A DNA stretch of 64,000 nt from the NCBI RefSeq assembly GCF_017912555.1, contig NZ_JAERSD010000001.1, positions 136,796 through 200,795 of the forward strand. Reading direction: 5' to 3'. Position 1 is the stretch's first letter. Each line of letters opens with the position of its first letter. Both the position numbers and the translations under genes were made by a program. The notes beneath the pieces were generated by a model, which was not told the origin of the DNA, did no database searches, and saw nothing but the letters and a program-made list of their open reading frames with translations. Below, piece by piece: positions 9,794 to 18,717 of this stretch. The DNA is from Bacillus sp. REN3. Its GTDB lineage: Bacteria > Bacillota > Bacilli > Bacillales > Cytobacillaceae.

Positions 9794-10186
9794 TTGAAGC
9801 TGTTTTCAAATACGATTACGACGCTTGAACAAGCGTTGAACTATTCGTCGCTGAAACAAAAAGTCGTCTCGCAAAATATTGCGAATGCCGACACGCCGAA
9901 CTATAAAGCAAAGGATGTGCGGTTCAAGGCGGAATTCGACAAGGCGCTTGCGCATTCATTAGAGGCAACCAAAACGGATCATCGCCATTATGATTTTAAG
10001 AACAATGGGCCCGGAACCTCGCTGATGTACAGGAACAATCTTAACTACAATGAAAATGGCAACAGTGTGGATCTGGATAAGGAAATGTCAGATCTTGCCG
10101 CGAACCAGATTTATTACAATGCGTTGACTGAGAGAATCAGCGGGAAGTTCAATTCACTTCAGTCCGTGATACGAGGTGGGAAATAA
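9794..10186 (+). CDS. flgB: Flagellar proximal rod protein FlgB
   Basis: 130 residues from a TTG at 9794 after GTGAGGTG. First gene of the fla/che operon. FlgB forms the part of the rod nearest the MS ring and is exported without a cleaved signal. The conserved rod-family N-terminus is clear (SQNIANADTPNYKAKDV, about 26-42), and the C-terminus NGNSVDLDKEMSDLAANQI leads into the heptad-rich helix. The sequence aligns along its length with B. subtilis FlgB. flgC follows after two bases. Confidence 0.96.
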   Translation: MKLFSNTITTLEQALNYSSLKQKVVSQNIANADTPNYKAKDVRFKAEFDKALAHSLEATKTDHRHYDFKNNGPGTSLMYRNNLNYNENGNSVDLDKEMSDLAANQIYYNALTERISGKFNSLQSVIRGGK

Positions 10187-10188
10187 TT

Positions 10189-10638
10189 ATGTCGATGTTC
10201 CATAGTATGAATACAACCGCATCCGCCTTGACTGCACAGCGTTTAAGGATGGATATCATTTCCTCGAACATGGCTAATGTGGATTCCACAAGGAGCATTA
10301 ACGGGGAAACATACCGCCGTAAAATGGTCGTCCTTGCACCCAAAGAAGGGAGCTTTTCTTCGCTCCTCAATAAAGCGATGGGCACCGCAGGCAGTCAAAC
10401 AGCAGGAAATGGCGTAAAGGTAACGAAAATCAAAGAAGATGAAACGCCATTCAAGATGGTTTATGACCCGGAGCATCCTGATGCTGACCCGGCAACAGGG
10501 TATGTGGAATATCCGAATGTCGATCCATTGAGGGAGATGGTCGATTTGATCAGTGCTACCCGTTCCTATGAAGCAAACGTAACCGTGTTCAACGCTTCAA
10601 AAGGAATGATGATGAAAGCCCTTGAAATTGGCAAATAA
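10189..10638 (+). CDS. flgC: Flagellar proximal rod protein FlgC
   Basis: 149 residues. A rod subunit stacked with FlgB and FlgF; exported through the flagellar type III gate. The N-terminus contains SALTAQRLRMDIISSNMANV, the helix-plus-NMANVDSTR motif of rod/hook proteins, and the C-terminus DPLREMVDLISATRSYEANV with a terminal coiled helix. It starts two bases after flgB stops and is followed by fliE after 14 bases, indicating tight translational coupling. Confidence 0.96.
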   Translation: MSMFHSMNTTASALTAQRLRMDIISSNMANVDSTRSINGETYRRKMVVLAPKEGSFSSLLNKAMGTAGSQTAGNGVKVTKIKEDETPFKMVYDPEHPDADPATGYVEYPNVDPLREMVDLISATRSYEANVTVFNASKGMMMKALEIGK

Positions 10639-10652
10639 GGAGATTAAACAGA

Positions 10653-10964
10653 ATGAATAGTCCAGGAATAAGTTCCGTTACGCAAATGGTCAAGCCATTT
10701 GGGGCAAATGTGTCTACTCCCACACACAAAACATACGAAGCGGAAAAGAGTTTTTCGTCCGTACTTAAGCAATCAATCGAAAAATTAAATGAATCCCAAT
10801 TACGATCGGACATCATGACTGAAAAATTGGCGCGTGGGGAAAATGTCGACCTGCACCAGGTGATGATTGAAAGCCAAAAAGCCAGCATTACCCTCCAGGC
10901 GACTTTGGAAGTAAGGAACAAAGTAATCGAAGCATATCAGGAAATGATGAGGATGCAGGTTTAA
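10653..10964 (+). CDS. fliE: Flagellar hook-basal body protein FliE
   Basis: 103 residues. FliE is the adaptor between the MS ring/export gate and the rod, and is among the first export substrates. The N-terminus is low in conservation, while the C-terminal half matches the family: SFSSVLKQSIEKLNESQ, then ENVDLHQVMIESQKASITLQ and VRNKVIEAYQEMMRMQV, the characteristic helical end. The ATG follows AAGGAG. The 75-base gap before fliF is unusual for this compact operon and carries a hairpin. Confidence 0.96.
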   Translation: MNSPGISSVTQMVKPFGANVSTPTHKTYEAEKSFSSVLKQSIEKLNESQLRSDIMTEKLARGENVDLHQVMIESQKASITLQATLEVRNKVIEAYQEMMRMQV

Positions 10965-10991
10965 CCAAGTAGCTAAAAACTAGAGTGTCAG

Positions 10992-11029
10992 CGGTTATTA
11001 GCTGTATACAAGAAGAGACATAATAACCG
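10992..11029 (+). repeat. Hairpin between fliE and fliF
   Basis: CGGTTATTA (10992-11000) and TAATAACCG (11021-11029) form a perfect 9-bp inverted repeat with a 20-base loop. The right arm ends on the first G of the fliF ribosome binding site GGGGGA (11029-11034). There is no T-run, so it is not a terminator; a translation-control or RNA-processing role is possible. Confidence 0.5.
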
Positions 11030-11039
11030 GGGGATTGAA

Positions 11040-12626
11040 ATGAAAGAAACCGTTCAAAAGTATATGCATGCAACGAGGGATTTCTGGCACAGGCGCTCCA
11101 AAAAGCAGAAAATCAGTCTGGCTGCGTCCCTTTTATTCGTCCTGGCGATTGCAGGCCTGACAGCCTTTTTCTCTGCCGGGACAACACTTGTGCCCCTTTA
11201 CAGCAATCTCTCCCCTGCAGAGACAGGGACAATCAAGGAGAGCCTTGACGCAAGAGGGATAAAATCAGAGATCACGGACGAAGGGAAAACGATCCTCGTT
11301 CCGGAAGAATCGGTCGACAGCCTGAAGGTTGAACTAGCTGCGGAAGGAATCCCGAAATCGGGAAGCATCGATTATTCATTTTTCAGCCAGAATGCCGGAA
11401 TGGGCATGACCGATAATGAATTCAATGTGCTGAAGCTTGAAGCGATGCAGACAGAACTGGCTGATTTGATAAAAGGGATTGAGGGTGTGAATGATGCCAA
11501 GGTGATGATCAACCTTCCTGAAAAAGGTATCTTCGTCAAAGACAGTGCTGAGCAAGCGTCTGCATCCATCGTCCTTAACACTAGCCCGGGTTATCAATTC
11601 AAGGAAGAACAGATTGCGGCGCTTTACCATCTGGCTGCAAAAAGTGTGCCGAATCTTCCTACTGATAATATCGTCATCATGAACCAGTTTTTTGAGTATT
11701 TTGATTTGAAAAATGAAAGCAACTCCAATGGATCATCATTTGCTTCACAGCACGAAATCAAGCAACAGGTCGAAAGAGATGTGCAAAGACAGGTCCAAAG
11801 CATGCTCGGTACATTGATGGGGCATGACAAGGTGGTTGTATCTGTCACTGCAGATATAGATTTTACTCAGGAAAACAGGGAAGAAAACCTGGTTGAACCG
11901 GTTGATAAAGAAAACATGGAAGGAATTGCGGTCAGCGCCCAGCGTCTCACTGAAACTTTTTCAGGGAAGGGGGCGGGACCTGGGGGTACGCCAACAAGCG
12001 GGGATAATCCTGATGTCCCAACATACCAGGAGGGTGCAGAGGGGAATGGCGATTACGAAAAGGTTGAGGAAACAATCAACAATGAAGTCAACAGGATCCG
12101 CAAGGAAATCACCGAAAGTCCATACAAGGTAAGGGATTTAGGTATTCAAGTAATGGTTGAACCTCCGACACCGGATGATCCGAATTCCCTTCCGCAGGAA
12201 CGTGTTGACGATATCACAAGGATTCTTGGAACAATCGTCCGGACTACAATCGATAAAAAGACCTTGGAAAATGAACTGACGGACGAAGCAATTGAAGACA
12301 AAGTAGTGGTTTCAGTCCAGCCGTTTAACGGAAAAGTCACATTCGACAACAAAACGGCAGAAAAACTGCCATGGTGGATCTACCTTGTCGGAGGTCTCCT
12401 GCTTGCGGCGATCATCATCCTGATCATCCTATTCATCAGGCAAAGGAGGAAGGATGATGAGGAAGAAATCGTGATGGAGGAAAACACAGAGCAAATTTAT
12501 GTTCCGGACGTGAACAAGGAATACGAAACTGAAAAAACAATGAAGAAAAAACAGCTTGAAAAGATGGCGAAAGAAAAACCAGAAGACTTTGCTAAATTAT
12601 TGCGGACCTGGATTTCTGAAGATTAG
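11040..12626 (+). CDS. fliF: Flagellar MS-ring protein FliF
   Basis: 528 residues. FliF builds the MS ring in the cytoplasmic membrane on which the rotor and export apparatus assemble. An N-terminal membrane segment (about 24-45) is followed by the YscJ-type ring-building motifs (PLYSNLSPAETGTIKESLD; GIEGVNDAKVMINLPEKG). A glycine/acid-rich beta-collar region lies near 310-345, and a second membrane helix (about 441-462) precedes a short cytoplasmic tail that binds FliG. The start is the ATG after GGGGGA at five bases. The fliG gene begins 12 bases after its stop. Confidence 0.97.
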   Translation: MKETVQKYMHATRDFWHRRSKKQKISLAASLLFVLAIAGLTAFFSAGTTLVPLYSNLSPAETGTIKESLDARGIKSEITDEGKTILVPEESVDSLKVELAAEGIPKSGSIDYSFFSQNAGMGMTDNEFNVLKLEAMQTELADLIKGIEGVNDAKVMINLPEKGIFVKDSAEQASASIVLNTSPGYQFKEEQIAALYHLAAKSVPNLPTDNIVIMNQFFEYFDLKNESNSNGSSFASQHEIKQQVERDVQRQVQSMLGTLMGHDKVVVSVTADIDFTQENREENLVEPVDKENMEGIAVSAQRLTETFSGKGAGPGGTPTSGDNPDVPTYQEGAEGNGDYEKVEETINNEVNRIRKEITESPYKVRDLGIQVMVEPPTPDDPNSLPQERVDDITRILGTIVRTTIDKKTLENELTDEAIEDKVVVSVQPFNGKVTFDNKTAEKLPWWIYLVGGLLLAAIIILIILFIRQRRKDDEEEIVMEENTEQIYVPDVNKEYETEKTMKKKQLEKMAKEKPEDFAKLLRTWISED

Positions 12627-12637
12627 GAGGGGGATTC

Positions 12638-13654
12638 ATGGCAAGGAAAGACCAGAAAGAACTGACAGGCAAACAAAAAGCAGCGATCCTCCTGATCTCG
12701 CTTGGACCGGATGTTTCCGCCTCAGTATACAAACATTTAAGTGAAGAGGAAATCGAAAAGCTGACACTCGAAATCTCAGGAGTGAAAAAGGTGGATTCGC
12801 TTGCTAAAGAAGAAATTATGGAGGAATTCCATAATATAGCCCTTGCCCAGGATTATATTTCCCAGGGCGGGATAGGTTATGCGAAAACAGTACTGGAAAA
12901 AGCCCTTGGGGCAGATCAGGCGGCTGTGATCATCAACAGGCTGACTTCATCCCTGCAGGTAAGGCCATTTGATTTTGCCAGGAAAGCGGATGCCGGACAA
13001 ATTCTCAATTTCATTCAAAATGAGCATCCCCAGACTATTGCCCTGATTCTTTCTTATTTGGATTCAACCCAGGCAGGACAGATCCTTTCGGAACTTCCGC
13101 AGGAAGTCCAGGCAGATATCGCAAGAAGGATTGCAGTGATGGACAGCACTTCACCAGAAATCATCAGTGAAGTGGAACAAATACTGGAAAGGAAGCTGTC
13201 GGCAACGGTCACCCAGGATTATACCCAGACAGGCGGTGTCGAAGCGGTTGTCGATGTCCTGAACGGTGTTGACAGATCGACTGAGCGGACAATCCTCGAT
13301 GCGCTTGAAATACAGGACCCAGAACTTGCGGAAGAAATCAAGAAGCGGATGTTCGTTTTCGAAGATATTGTTACGCTCGATAACCGGGCGATCCAGCGTG
13401 TCATCCGGGATTGCGAGAACGAGGACCTTATGCTTGCCCTTAAAGTATCAAGTGAAGAAGTCAAAGAGATTGTCTTTAAGAACATGTCCAAGAGAATGGT
13501 TGAAACATTCAAAGATGAGATGGAATATATGGGTCCTGTCCGCCTCCGAGACGTAGAGGAAGCACAAACGAGAATCGTCGCCATCATCCGCCGCCTTGAA
13601 GAAAGCGGAGAAATTGTCGTAGCCCGTGGCGGAGGGGATGATATCATTGTCTAG
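12638..13654 (+). CDS. fliG: Flagellar motor switch protein FliG
   Basis: 338 residues, normal length. FliG sits on the cytoplasmic face of FliF and transmits torque from MotA and direction from FliM/FliY. The three armadillo-like domains are visible: N-terminal KQKAAILLISLGPDVSASVY; middle with the EHPQTIALILSYL motif (about 128-140, the EHPQ FliM-binding signature); and C-terminal with FEDIVTLDNRAIQRVIRDCE carrying the charged torque helix (about 250-300). The ATG follows AGGAGGGGG. Its end overlaps the start of fliH by eight bases. Confidence 0.97.
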   Translation: MARKDQKELTGKQKAAILLISLGPDVSASVYKHLSEEEIEKLTLEISGVKKVDSLAKEEIMEEFHNIALAQDYISQGGIGYAKTVLEKALGADQAAVIINRLTSSLQVRPFDFARKADAGQILNFIQNEHPQTIALILSYLDSTQAGQILSELPQEVQADIARRIAVMDSTSPEIISEVEQILERKLSATVTQDYTQTGGVEAVVDVLNGVDRSTERTILDALEIQDPELAEEIKKRMFVFEDIVTLDNRAIQRVIRDCENEDLMLALKVSSEEVKEIVFKNMSKRMVETFKDEMEYMGPVRLRDVEEAQTRIVAIIRRLEESGEIVVARGGGDDIIV

Positions 13655-14411
13655 GCTCATCAAATCCCACCTGGGCAGCCAGGAGGCAGGAGAAACGAAA
13701 GTCATATCTGTACGGATAGTGGAGATGGGAACACAGGAAGAAAGCAGGCCAGACCTGTCACTGATGGATGCTGATCGTGCAAGAGTACTAGAGAAAGCAG
13801 CACAGGAGGCAGAGGCAATTGTAGCGAAAGCAACAGCCGAAGCAGAGGCAATCAAGCAGCAGATCATGAAGGAGCAATCAGGATGGGAGCAGCAAAAAGC
13901 TCTTATCGCCGAGGAAGCCCGTACTGACGGGTACACACACGGTCTGGAAGATGGCAGAAGGGAGGGGTATGCGGAATACAGGGAAAGTATTCTTTTGGCA
14001 AGGGAAATGGTGGAGGCCTCCAAACGGGATTACCATCAGCATATCGAATCATCCGAAAAGGTCATCCTTGAACTAGGCATGAAGGTTGCAGGGAAAATCC
14101 TCGGCAAAAAAATCAGCTTTGAAGAAGAGTTCCTCGGATTAGTAAAAAGAGCTTTGAAGAATGCCAGGGATTATAAAAATATCCAGCTGCATATCCATCC
14201 TAATCATTTTCAGTTCTTATTGGCGCAGAAAGAAGAATTGGCTGCTGTTTTTCCACAGGAAGTGGATTTCTATATCTACCCGGATGATGAAATGCCGGAA
14301 GACGCATGCATCATCGAATCCGAAAACGGGAGAACCGACGCGAGCGTGGATAGCCAGCTAAATGAAATAAAGCTACGGCTCTTTGAACTGTTGGAGGATG
14401 ATAGTCAATGA
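13647..14411 (+). CDS. fliH: Flagellar export apparatus protein FliH
   Basis: About 254 residues. FliH is the peripheral stalk of the export ATPase, binding FliI and linking it to the C ring. I use the TTG at 13647, which sits nine bases after GGAGGGG (13631-13637); an ATG at 13638 touches that site and a GTG at 13626 precedes it, so both are less likely. Residues about 40-110 are an alanine/glutamate-rich coiled coil (KAAQEAEAIVAKATAEAEAI), followed by the FliH/V-ATPase E-like C-terminal domain with GMKVAGKILGKKISFEEEF. Overlap with fliG and a four-base overlap with fliI indicate coupling. Confidence 0.92.
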   Translation: MSRLIKSHLGSQEAGETKVISVRIVEMGTQEESRPDLSLMDADRARVLEKAAQEAEAIVAKATAEAEAIKQQIMKEQSGWEQQKALIAEEARTDGYTHGLEDGRREGYAEYRESILLAREMVEASKRDYHQHIESSEKVILELGMKVAGKILGKKISFEEEFLGLVKRALKNARDYKNIQLHIHPNHFQFLLAQKEELAAVFPQEVDFYIYPDDEMPEDACIIESENGRTDASVDSQLNEIKLRLFELLEDDSQ

Positions 14412-15721
14412 AGGCTGCTGATTTGATTGGTCATATCGACTTTGTTGAAAGCTTCAAACGGTATGGGCGCGTCAAGAGAGTCGTCGGGTTGATGATTGAG
14501 TCGCAGGGACCGGAAAGCTCAATCGGTGATGTTTGCTTCATTCATGTCGGGACGAAAAAGAAGCGAAAGATCCGAGCGGAGGTAGTCGGCTTCCAGGATG
14601 AGAATGTCATCCTCATGCCGTATACATCGGTCCATGATATCTCTCCAGGGTGCCTTGTGGAAACCACGATGAAACCTCTGGAAATAAAAGCTGGAGAGGG
14701 CTTGATTGGCAAGGTTGTTGATTCCTTGGGGCTACCGCTTGACCAGTCCAGCCTTCCGAATGGATTAACTTCCGTACCGACAGAGCAAGACCCGCCTAAT
14801 CCGTTGAGCCGGCCGCCGATATCGGAACCCATTGAAGTAGGCGTAAGGATGATCGACAGCCTCCTGACTGTCGGAAATGGACAGCGTGTCGGGATATTTG
14901 CAGGGAGCGGCGTCGGAAAAAGCACTTTGCTTGGAATGATTGCCAGGAATACAACCGCTGACTTAAACATCATTGGACTAATCGGGGAACGCGGCCGGGA
15001 AGTTCGCGAGTTTATTGAACGGGACCTCGGGCCCGAAGGCCTTAAAAGGTCGATTGTCGTTGTCGCAACTTCTGACCAGCCGGCGCTCATGAGGATTAAG
15101 GGTGCCTACACCGCCACGGCCCTTGCAGAGTATTTCCGCGATAAAGGGCTGAATGTCATGCTGATGATGGACTCGGTCACAAGGGTAGCCATGGCGCAGC
15201 GGGAGGTTGGGCTTGCAGTAGGCGAGCCGCCGACGACAAAAGGATATACGCCATCCGTTTTCGCCATCCTGTCGAGGCTCCTTGAACGTACAGGCACGAA
15301 CGAAACAGGTTCCATCACCGGTTTTTACACCGTGCTTGTTGATGGGGATGATATGAATGAACCGATTGCGGATACTGTCCGAGGCATTCTGGACGGCCAC
15401 TTTGTCCTTGACCGTGACCTTGCGAATAAAGGTCAGTATCCGGCTGTGAATGTCCTGAAAAGTGTCAGCCGGATCATGAACAATATTGTCAGTCCTGACC
15501 ATATAAAATCCGCAGAGAAATTGAGGGAGCTTTTAAGCACCTATACCAAATCGGAGGATTTGATCAATATCGGAGCCTATAAGAAAGGATCTTCATCCGA
15601 GATCGATGAAGCAATCCAGCGTTATCCGCAAATCCTCAGTTTCATGAAGCAAAGCACCGCTGAAAAGGTTTCGATCGCAGAGAGTATTAGTCAGCTGAAG
15701 CAATTAGTAGGGAAAGGTTGA
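14408..15721 (+). CDS. fliI: Flagellum-specific export ATPase FliI
   Basis: 437 residues. FliI is the hexameric F1-like ATPase that helps unfold and deliver export substrates. Seen are the beta-barrel N-terminus, Walker A GSGVGKS (166-172), LIGERGREVREF, Walker B LMMDSVTRVAMAQRE, GEPPTTKGYTPSVF and the DLANKGQYPAVNVLKSVSR segment typical of FliI/YscN. The ATG overlaps the fliH stop (ATGA), and the fliJ start overlaps its own stop, so the three export-complex genes are translated as a unit. Confidence 0.97.
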   Translation: MKAADLIGHIDFVESFKRYGRVKRVVGLMIESQGPESSIGDVCFIHVGTKKKRKIRAEVVGFQDENVILMPYTSVHDISPGCLVETTMKPLEIKAGEGLIGKVVDSLGLPLDQSSLPNGLTSVPTEQDPPNPLSRPPISEPIEVGVRMIDSLLTVGNGQRVGIFAGSGVGKSTLLGMIARNTTADLNIIGLIGERGREVREFIERDLGPEGLKRSIVVVATSDQPALMRIKGAYTATALAEYFRDKGLNVMLMMDSVTRVAMAQREVGLAVGEPPTTKGYTPSVFAILSRLLERTGTNETGSITGFYTVLVDGDDMNEPIADTVRGILDGHFVLDRDLANKGQYPAVNVLKSVSRIMNNIVSPDHIKSAEKLRELLSTYTKSEDLINIGAYKKGSSSEIDEAIQRYPQILSFMKQSTAEKVSIAESISQLKQLVGKG

Positions 15722-16176
15722 TGGTTCAAATGCGTTTTCAGTATAAATTCGAAAAAATCCTCTCACTGAAGTCCCGGGAAAAGGAGGAAGCGCAGGCGGT
15801 CTATGAGGAAGCGGTCAAAAAGTTCGAAGAAGCTGCGGACAAGCTATATCACTTGCTGAAGAAAAAAGAAGATCTGGAAAGCTATCAATCCAGCAAGCTC
15901 ACAAACGGGCTGCAGGTGCAGGAAATCCGCCATCATCAACAATTCATCGGCAATCTGGAGAAGTCAATCGAACATTGCCAGAAGATTGTCATGAACGCAA
16001 GGAACATGATGAACTTTCAACAAAGTCAGCTGATGGAAAAAAATATTGAAGTCAAGAAGTATGAAAAGATCAAGGAAAAAGATCATCTTCAGTTTTTAGC
16101 TGATGAAAAATATGCTGAAGGCAGAATGATGGATGAGATCTCGATTCAGCAATATATGAACCGGGAAATTAGGTGA
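15721..16176 (+). CDS. fliJ: Flagellar export chaperone FliJ
   Basis: About 151 residues, almost entirely alpha-helical coiled coil with high Lys/Glu content, as expected for FliJ, the central-stalk-like protein of the FliI ATPase. The conserved N-terminus FQYKFEKILSLKSREKEEAQ and the middle LQVEIRHHQQF-like segment (positions 15900-15945) agree with B. subtilis FliJ. Start choice is uncertain: ATG 15721 overlaps the fliI stop by one base but is only three bases from GGAAAGG; ATG 15730 gives a protein three residues shorter with a 12-base spacing. Confidence 0.93.
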   Translation: MVQMRFQYKFEKILSLKSREKEEAQAVYEEAVKKFEEAADKLYHLLKKKEDLESYQSSKLTNGLQVQEIRHHQQFIGNLEKSIEHCQKIVMNARNMMNFQQSQLMEKNIEVKKYEKIKEKDHLQFLADEKYAEGRMMDEISIQQYMNREIR

Positions 16177-16180
16177 TTGA

Positions 16181-16786
16181 ATGGGTAAGAGTATCGAGGA
16201 AAAAGAGAACCAGCGTGAAAATAGGTTCCAATGGTTCTTGTTTGTCATTGTGATTCCAACATTATTTGCGATTGTGATTGCCCTTGTCGTCCTGACGTTT
16301 GCCGGGATCAACGTCTTCCAGACGGCGAAGGATATTGGCGCAAAACTCCCTTTTGTCTCAAAGATGGTGGAGGACACCAAGCAGCCATCAATCGAGGAGT
16401 ACGAGAAAAATATCATCCGTCTCGAAGCAGAGATAAAAGACGGGGAAGCAAAAATGGAGCAATTGCAGTCAAAGATTGAAAGCAAGGATTTGCAGGTAGA
16501 ACGCCTGGAACTGGAGAAGTCCCAGCTTGAAGCGCAAATAGAGGAATTGACAGCCATACAGCAAGATAACAAGCGGGCATTCAGGGAGATCGTGAAAACA
16601 TATGAATCAATGTCGGCAAAAAGTGCAGCTCCCATCATCGCTGAGATGAAGAACGAAGAAGCGGTCAGGATATTGACCAATATCAAACCGGATGCGCTGG
16701 CGGCTATCATGGAAAAGCTTCCTGCAGCAGAGGCAGCTAAATATACGGAAATGCTGACCAGCGAATCAGAGAAAAAGGTACAGTGA
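16181..16786 (+). CDS. ylxF: YlxF-like membrane protein of the fla/che operon (MgtE N-domain-like)
   Basis: 201 residues. An N-terminal membrane helix (about 16-40, rich in Val/Ile/Leu) is followed by a long charged coiled coil (about 75-125) and a C-terminal helical module (KNEEAVRILTNIKPDALAAIMEKL) of the type found in the N-domain of MgtE. The same gene occupies this place between fliJ and fliK in B. subtilis. Its exact role is not established; an export- or motor-associated scaffold in the membrane is an inference from context and from the MotE family, which shares the C-terminal module. Confidence 0.85.
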   Translation: MGKSIEEKENQRENRFQWFLFVIVIPTLFAIVIALVVLTFAGINVFQTAKDIGAKLPFVSKMVEDTKQPSIEEYEKNIIRLEAEIKDGEAKMEQLQSKIESKDLQVERLELEKSQLEAQIEELTAIQQDNKRAFREIVKTYESMSAKSAAPIIAEMKNEEAVRILTNIKPDALAAIMEKLPAAEAAKYTEMLTSESEKKVQ

Positions 16787-16816
16787 TATTCCAGTTGAAT
16801 GAAAGGGGGTGAGAAA

Positions 16817-18055
16817 GTGAAAGTAGGAGGTTTGGGTTTTTGTCATACCGTTGCATCCGGAATGCAAAATTCAACTGAATCGAAAGGGGATTTGGGAGGG
16901 TTCAATGAATTGATGGCAGCCGTGCTGACCGGTATGGCCGGAAAAGCAGATGCAAGTCAGGCTGGACAGCAGCAAACAGTTCCAGGTGAATGGGGACTGA
17001 CGGGACTTTTTGATTTCCTTAGTAAGCAGGAGCTGGCCGAACTGGAAGAAGGGATGCACATCCTCGAAGATTTAATCGTTGAATCTGGAAATCTTCTTGA
17101 CCATGCATTAGTCCATCTTGATATTCAGGTGGATGAGATCGAATCCCTGCTTGCGAAGTGGGGGCTGACAGAGGAAACAACTTTTGGTGCAGATATGGAT
17201 AAAGATGATATTTTGGCATTCCTTTCTGCGTTCGTGGCGGACCTTGCTGGACTTTCCCAAAAGGATTTGGCAGGAAAGCTAGGAAAAGAAGAAATACAGG
17301 CAATTAAAGCCGTTAAACTGATTGAACTGATGGCTAAGTATTCAGATGCAGATGAAGGAGAAAAAATAGAATCCATCAAGGAGTCATTGCGCCTTATCGG
17401 CAGCAAGCTTGAGGTGATTATTGGCAGCAAACAAGCTACAGATCAAATACAGTCGCGATTTACCCGTTTGGCAGCTGAATTAAACATATTGAATGGAAAA
17501 AATGTTGAAAATCAAAGCTCAGCTTCAACAGATGCCAGCGTAAAAGCGGAAGGCCCAGGAGGAACGATTCCTTTCCTGCCGCATTTAGCAAGGGCGGAGC
17601 AGCTGACAATCATGTTACAAAATGAAGATAAGCCGTTTTCTGCGGAACAGCTAATGAAGCAATTCGAATCGATCCTTTCCAAAGCTCGGTTCATGAACAG
17701 CGGCGGGATGCAAAAGCTTTTCTTCAAGCTTTATCCTGAGCACCTTGGCAGCCTGAGGGTCGAACTGTTCCAGAAGGATCAGACGATGATGGCCAGGATC
17801 ATTACGACAACCAGTACTGCAAAAGAAATACTCGAATCACAAATAAACGGCCTGAAGCAGGCATTTGCAGCACAAAACATTTCAGTCGACCGGATTGAAG
17901 TGTCGCAGCAGACACTGCAACAGGAACGGTTCTTGAACAAGGATTCCCAGCAACAGCAGCAAAGGCAGCCTGAAGGGCATTCCGAGGAAAAGCAGGAAGA
18001 ACATGAAGATTTCCGGTTTTCTTTCGAGGAAGCGCTGCTGAACACAGAAATATAG
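16817..18055 (+). CDS. fliK: Flagellar hook-length control protein FliK
   Basis: About 412 residues from a GTG at 16817. AAAGGGGGTGA (16802-16812) fits as its ribosome binding site, whereas the in-frame ATG at 16799 lies before that site. FliK is a secreted molecular ruler that switches export specificity from hook to filament by acting on FlhB. The N-terminal two thirds are divergent, with acidic and helical stretches. The C-terminal Flg_hook domain (about 290-375) is recognised from GGMQKLFFKLYPEHLGSLRV and LKQAFAAQNISVDRIEVSQ. A Gln-rich stretch (QQQQQRQPEG region) sits near the end. flgD follows 12 bases later. Confidence 0.93.
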   Translation: MKVGGLGFCHTVASGMQNSTESKGDLGGFNELMAAVLTGMAGKADASQAGQQQTVPGEWGLTGLFDFLSKQELAELEEGMHILEDLIVESGNLLDHALVHLDIQVDEIESLLAKWGLTEETTFGADMDKDDILAFLSAFVADLAGLSQKDLAGKLGKEEIQAIKAVKLIELMAKYSDADEGEKIESIKESLRLIGSKLEVIIGSKQATDQIQSRFTRLAAELNILNGKNVENQSSASTDASVKAEGPGGTIPFLPHLARAEQLTIMLQNEDKPFSAEQLMKQFESILSKARFMNSGGMQKLFFKLYPEHLGSLRVELFQKDQTMMARIITTTSTAKEILESQINGLKQAFAAQNISVDRIEVSQQTLQQERFLNKDSQQQQQRQPEGHSEEKQEEHEDFRFSFEEALLNTEI

Positions 18056-18067
18056 GAGGATAATGGA

Positions 18068-18700
18068 ATGGTGAATACAATAAATCCTTCATACCTGCTA
18101 TCCAGCATCCAGAAAGAGAGAAAAAATGCAGGTTCGGATATCTTGGGGAAGGATGACTTTTTAAAGATCCTGATGACCCAGCTTCAAAACCAGGATCCTT
18201 TGAATCCGATGCAGGATAAAGATTTTGTTGCCCAGATGGCTACCTTCTCTACTTTGGAGCAAATCACCAACATGGGGAAATCAATTGATCGTTTTGTCCA
18301 GGCAGAACAGCAAAACCAAATGATTTCATACAGCCAGTTTGTCGGCAAGGATGTTACCTGGCATAAAATCGAGGTTGTGGATGGCGAGGAAGTTGTCAAA
18401 CAAGGTACCGGAAAGATTGCTTCCGTCCAATTTAAGGAAGACGGCGTAACGTTTGTAATGGAAGATGGGTCAGTACTTGAGCCAGCGAACATTTCACAGA
18501 TCAATGAAATTTCAAGTGAAAACCATATGCTGCAGGCAAGCATGCTGATCGGAAAGACTGTTACTTATCTTGATGGAAATAAAGAAGAAAAATCAGCGGC
18601 AGTGCAATCGGTCTCTTTCAAAAATGGCAAGACTTCCTTTACGCTTGCCGATGGAAACAATACAGAAATCGGTTCTTCACAGATTACTAAAATTCAATAA
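18068..18700 (+). CDS. flgD: Hook capping protein FlgD with a duplicated C-terminal module
   Basis: 210 residues, clearly longer than the roughly 140 of B. subtilis FlgD. FlgD caps the growing hook and is needed for FlgE polymerisation. The N-terminal export/cap domain is classical: LGKDDFLKILMTQLQNQDPL, PMQDKDFVAQMATFSTLEQ. After it come two similar small beta modules, residues 88-147 (VGKDVTWHK ... SVQFKEDGVTFVMEDGS ... ISQINEI) and 156-209 (IGKTVTYLD ... SVSFKNGKTSFTLADGN ... SSQITKI), which I read as a tandem duplication. The ATG follows GGAGG (18055-18059). Confidence 0.94.
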   Translation: MVNTINPSYLLSSIQKERKNAGSDILGKDDFLKILMTQLQNQDPLNPMQDKDFVAQMATFSTLEQITNMGKSIDRFVQAEQQNQMISYSQFVGKDVTWHKIEVVDGEEVVKQGTGKIASVQFKEDGVTFVMEDGSVLEPANISQINEISSENHMLQASMLIGKTVTYLDGNKEEKSAAVQSVSFKNGKTSFTLADGNNTEIGSSQITKIQ

Positions 18701-18717
18701 TTTAGGGAAGTGATGTG

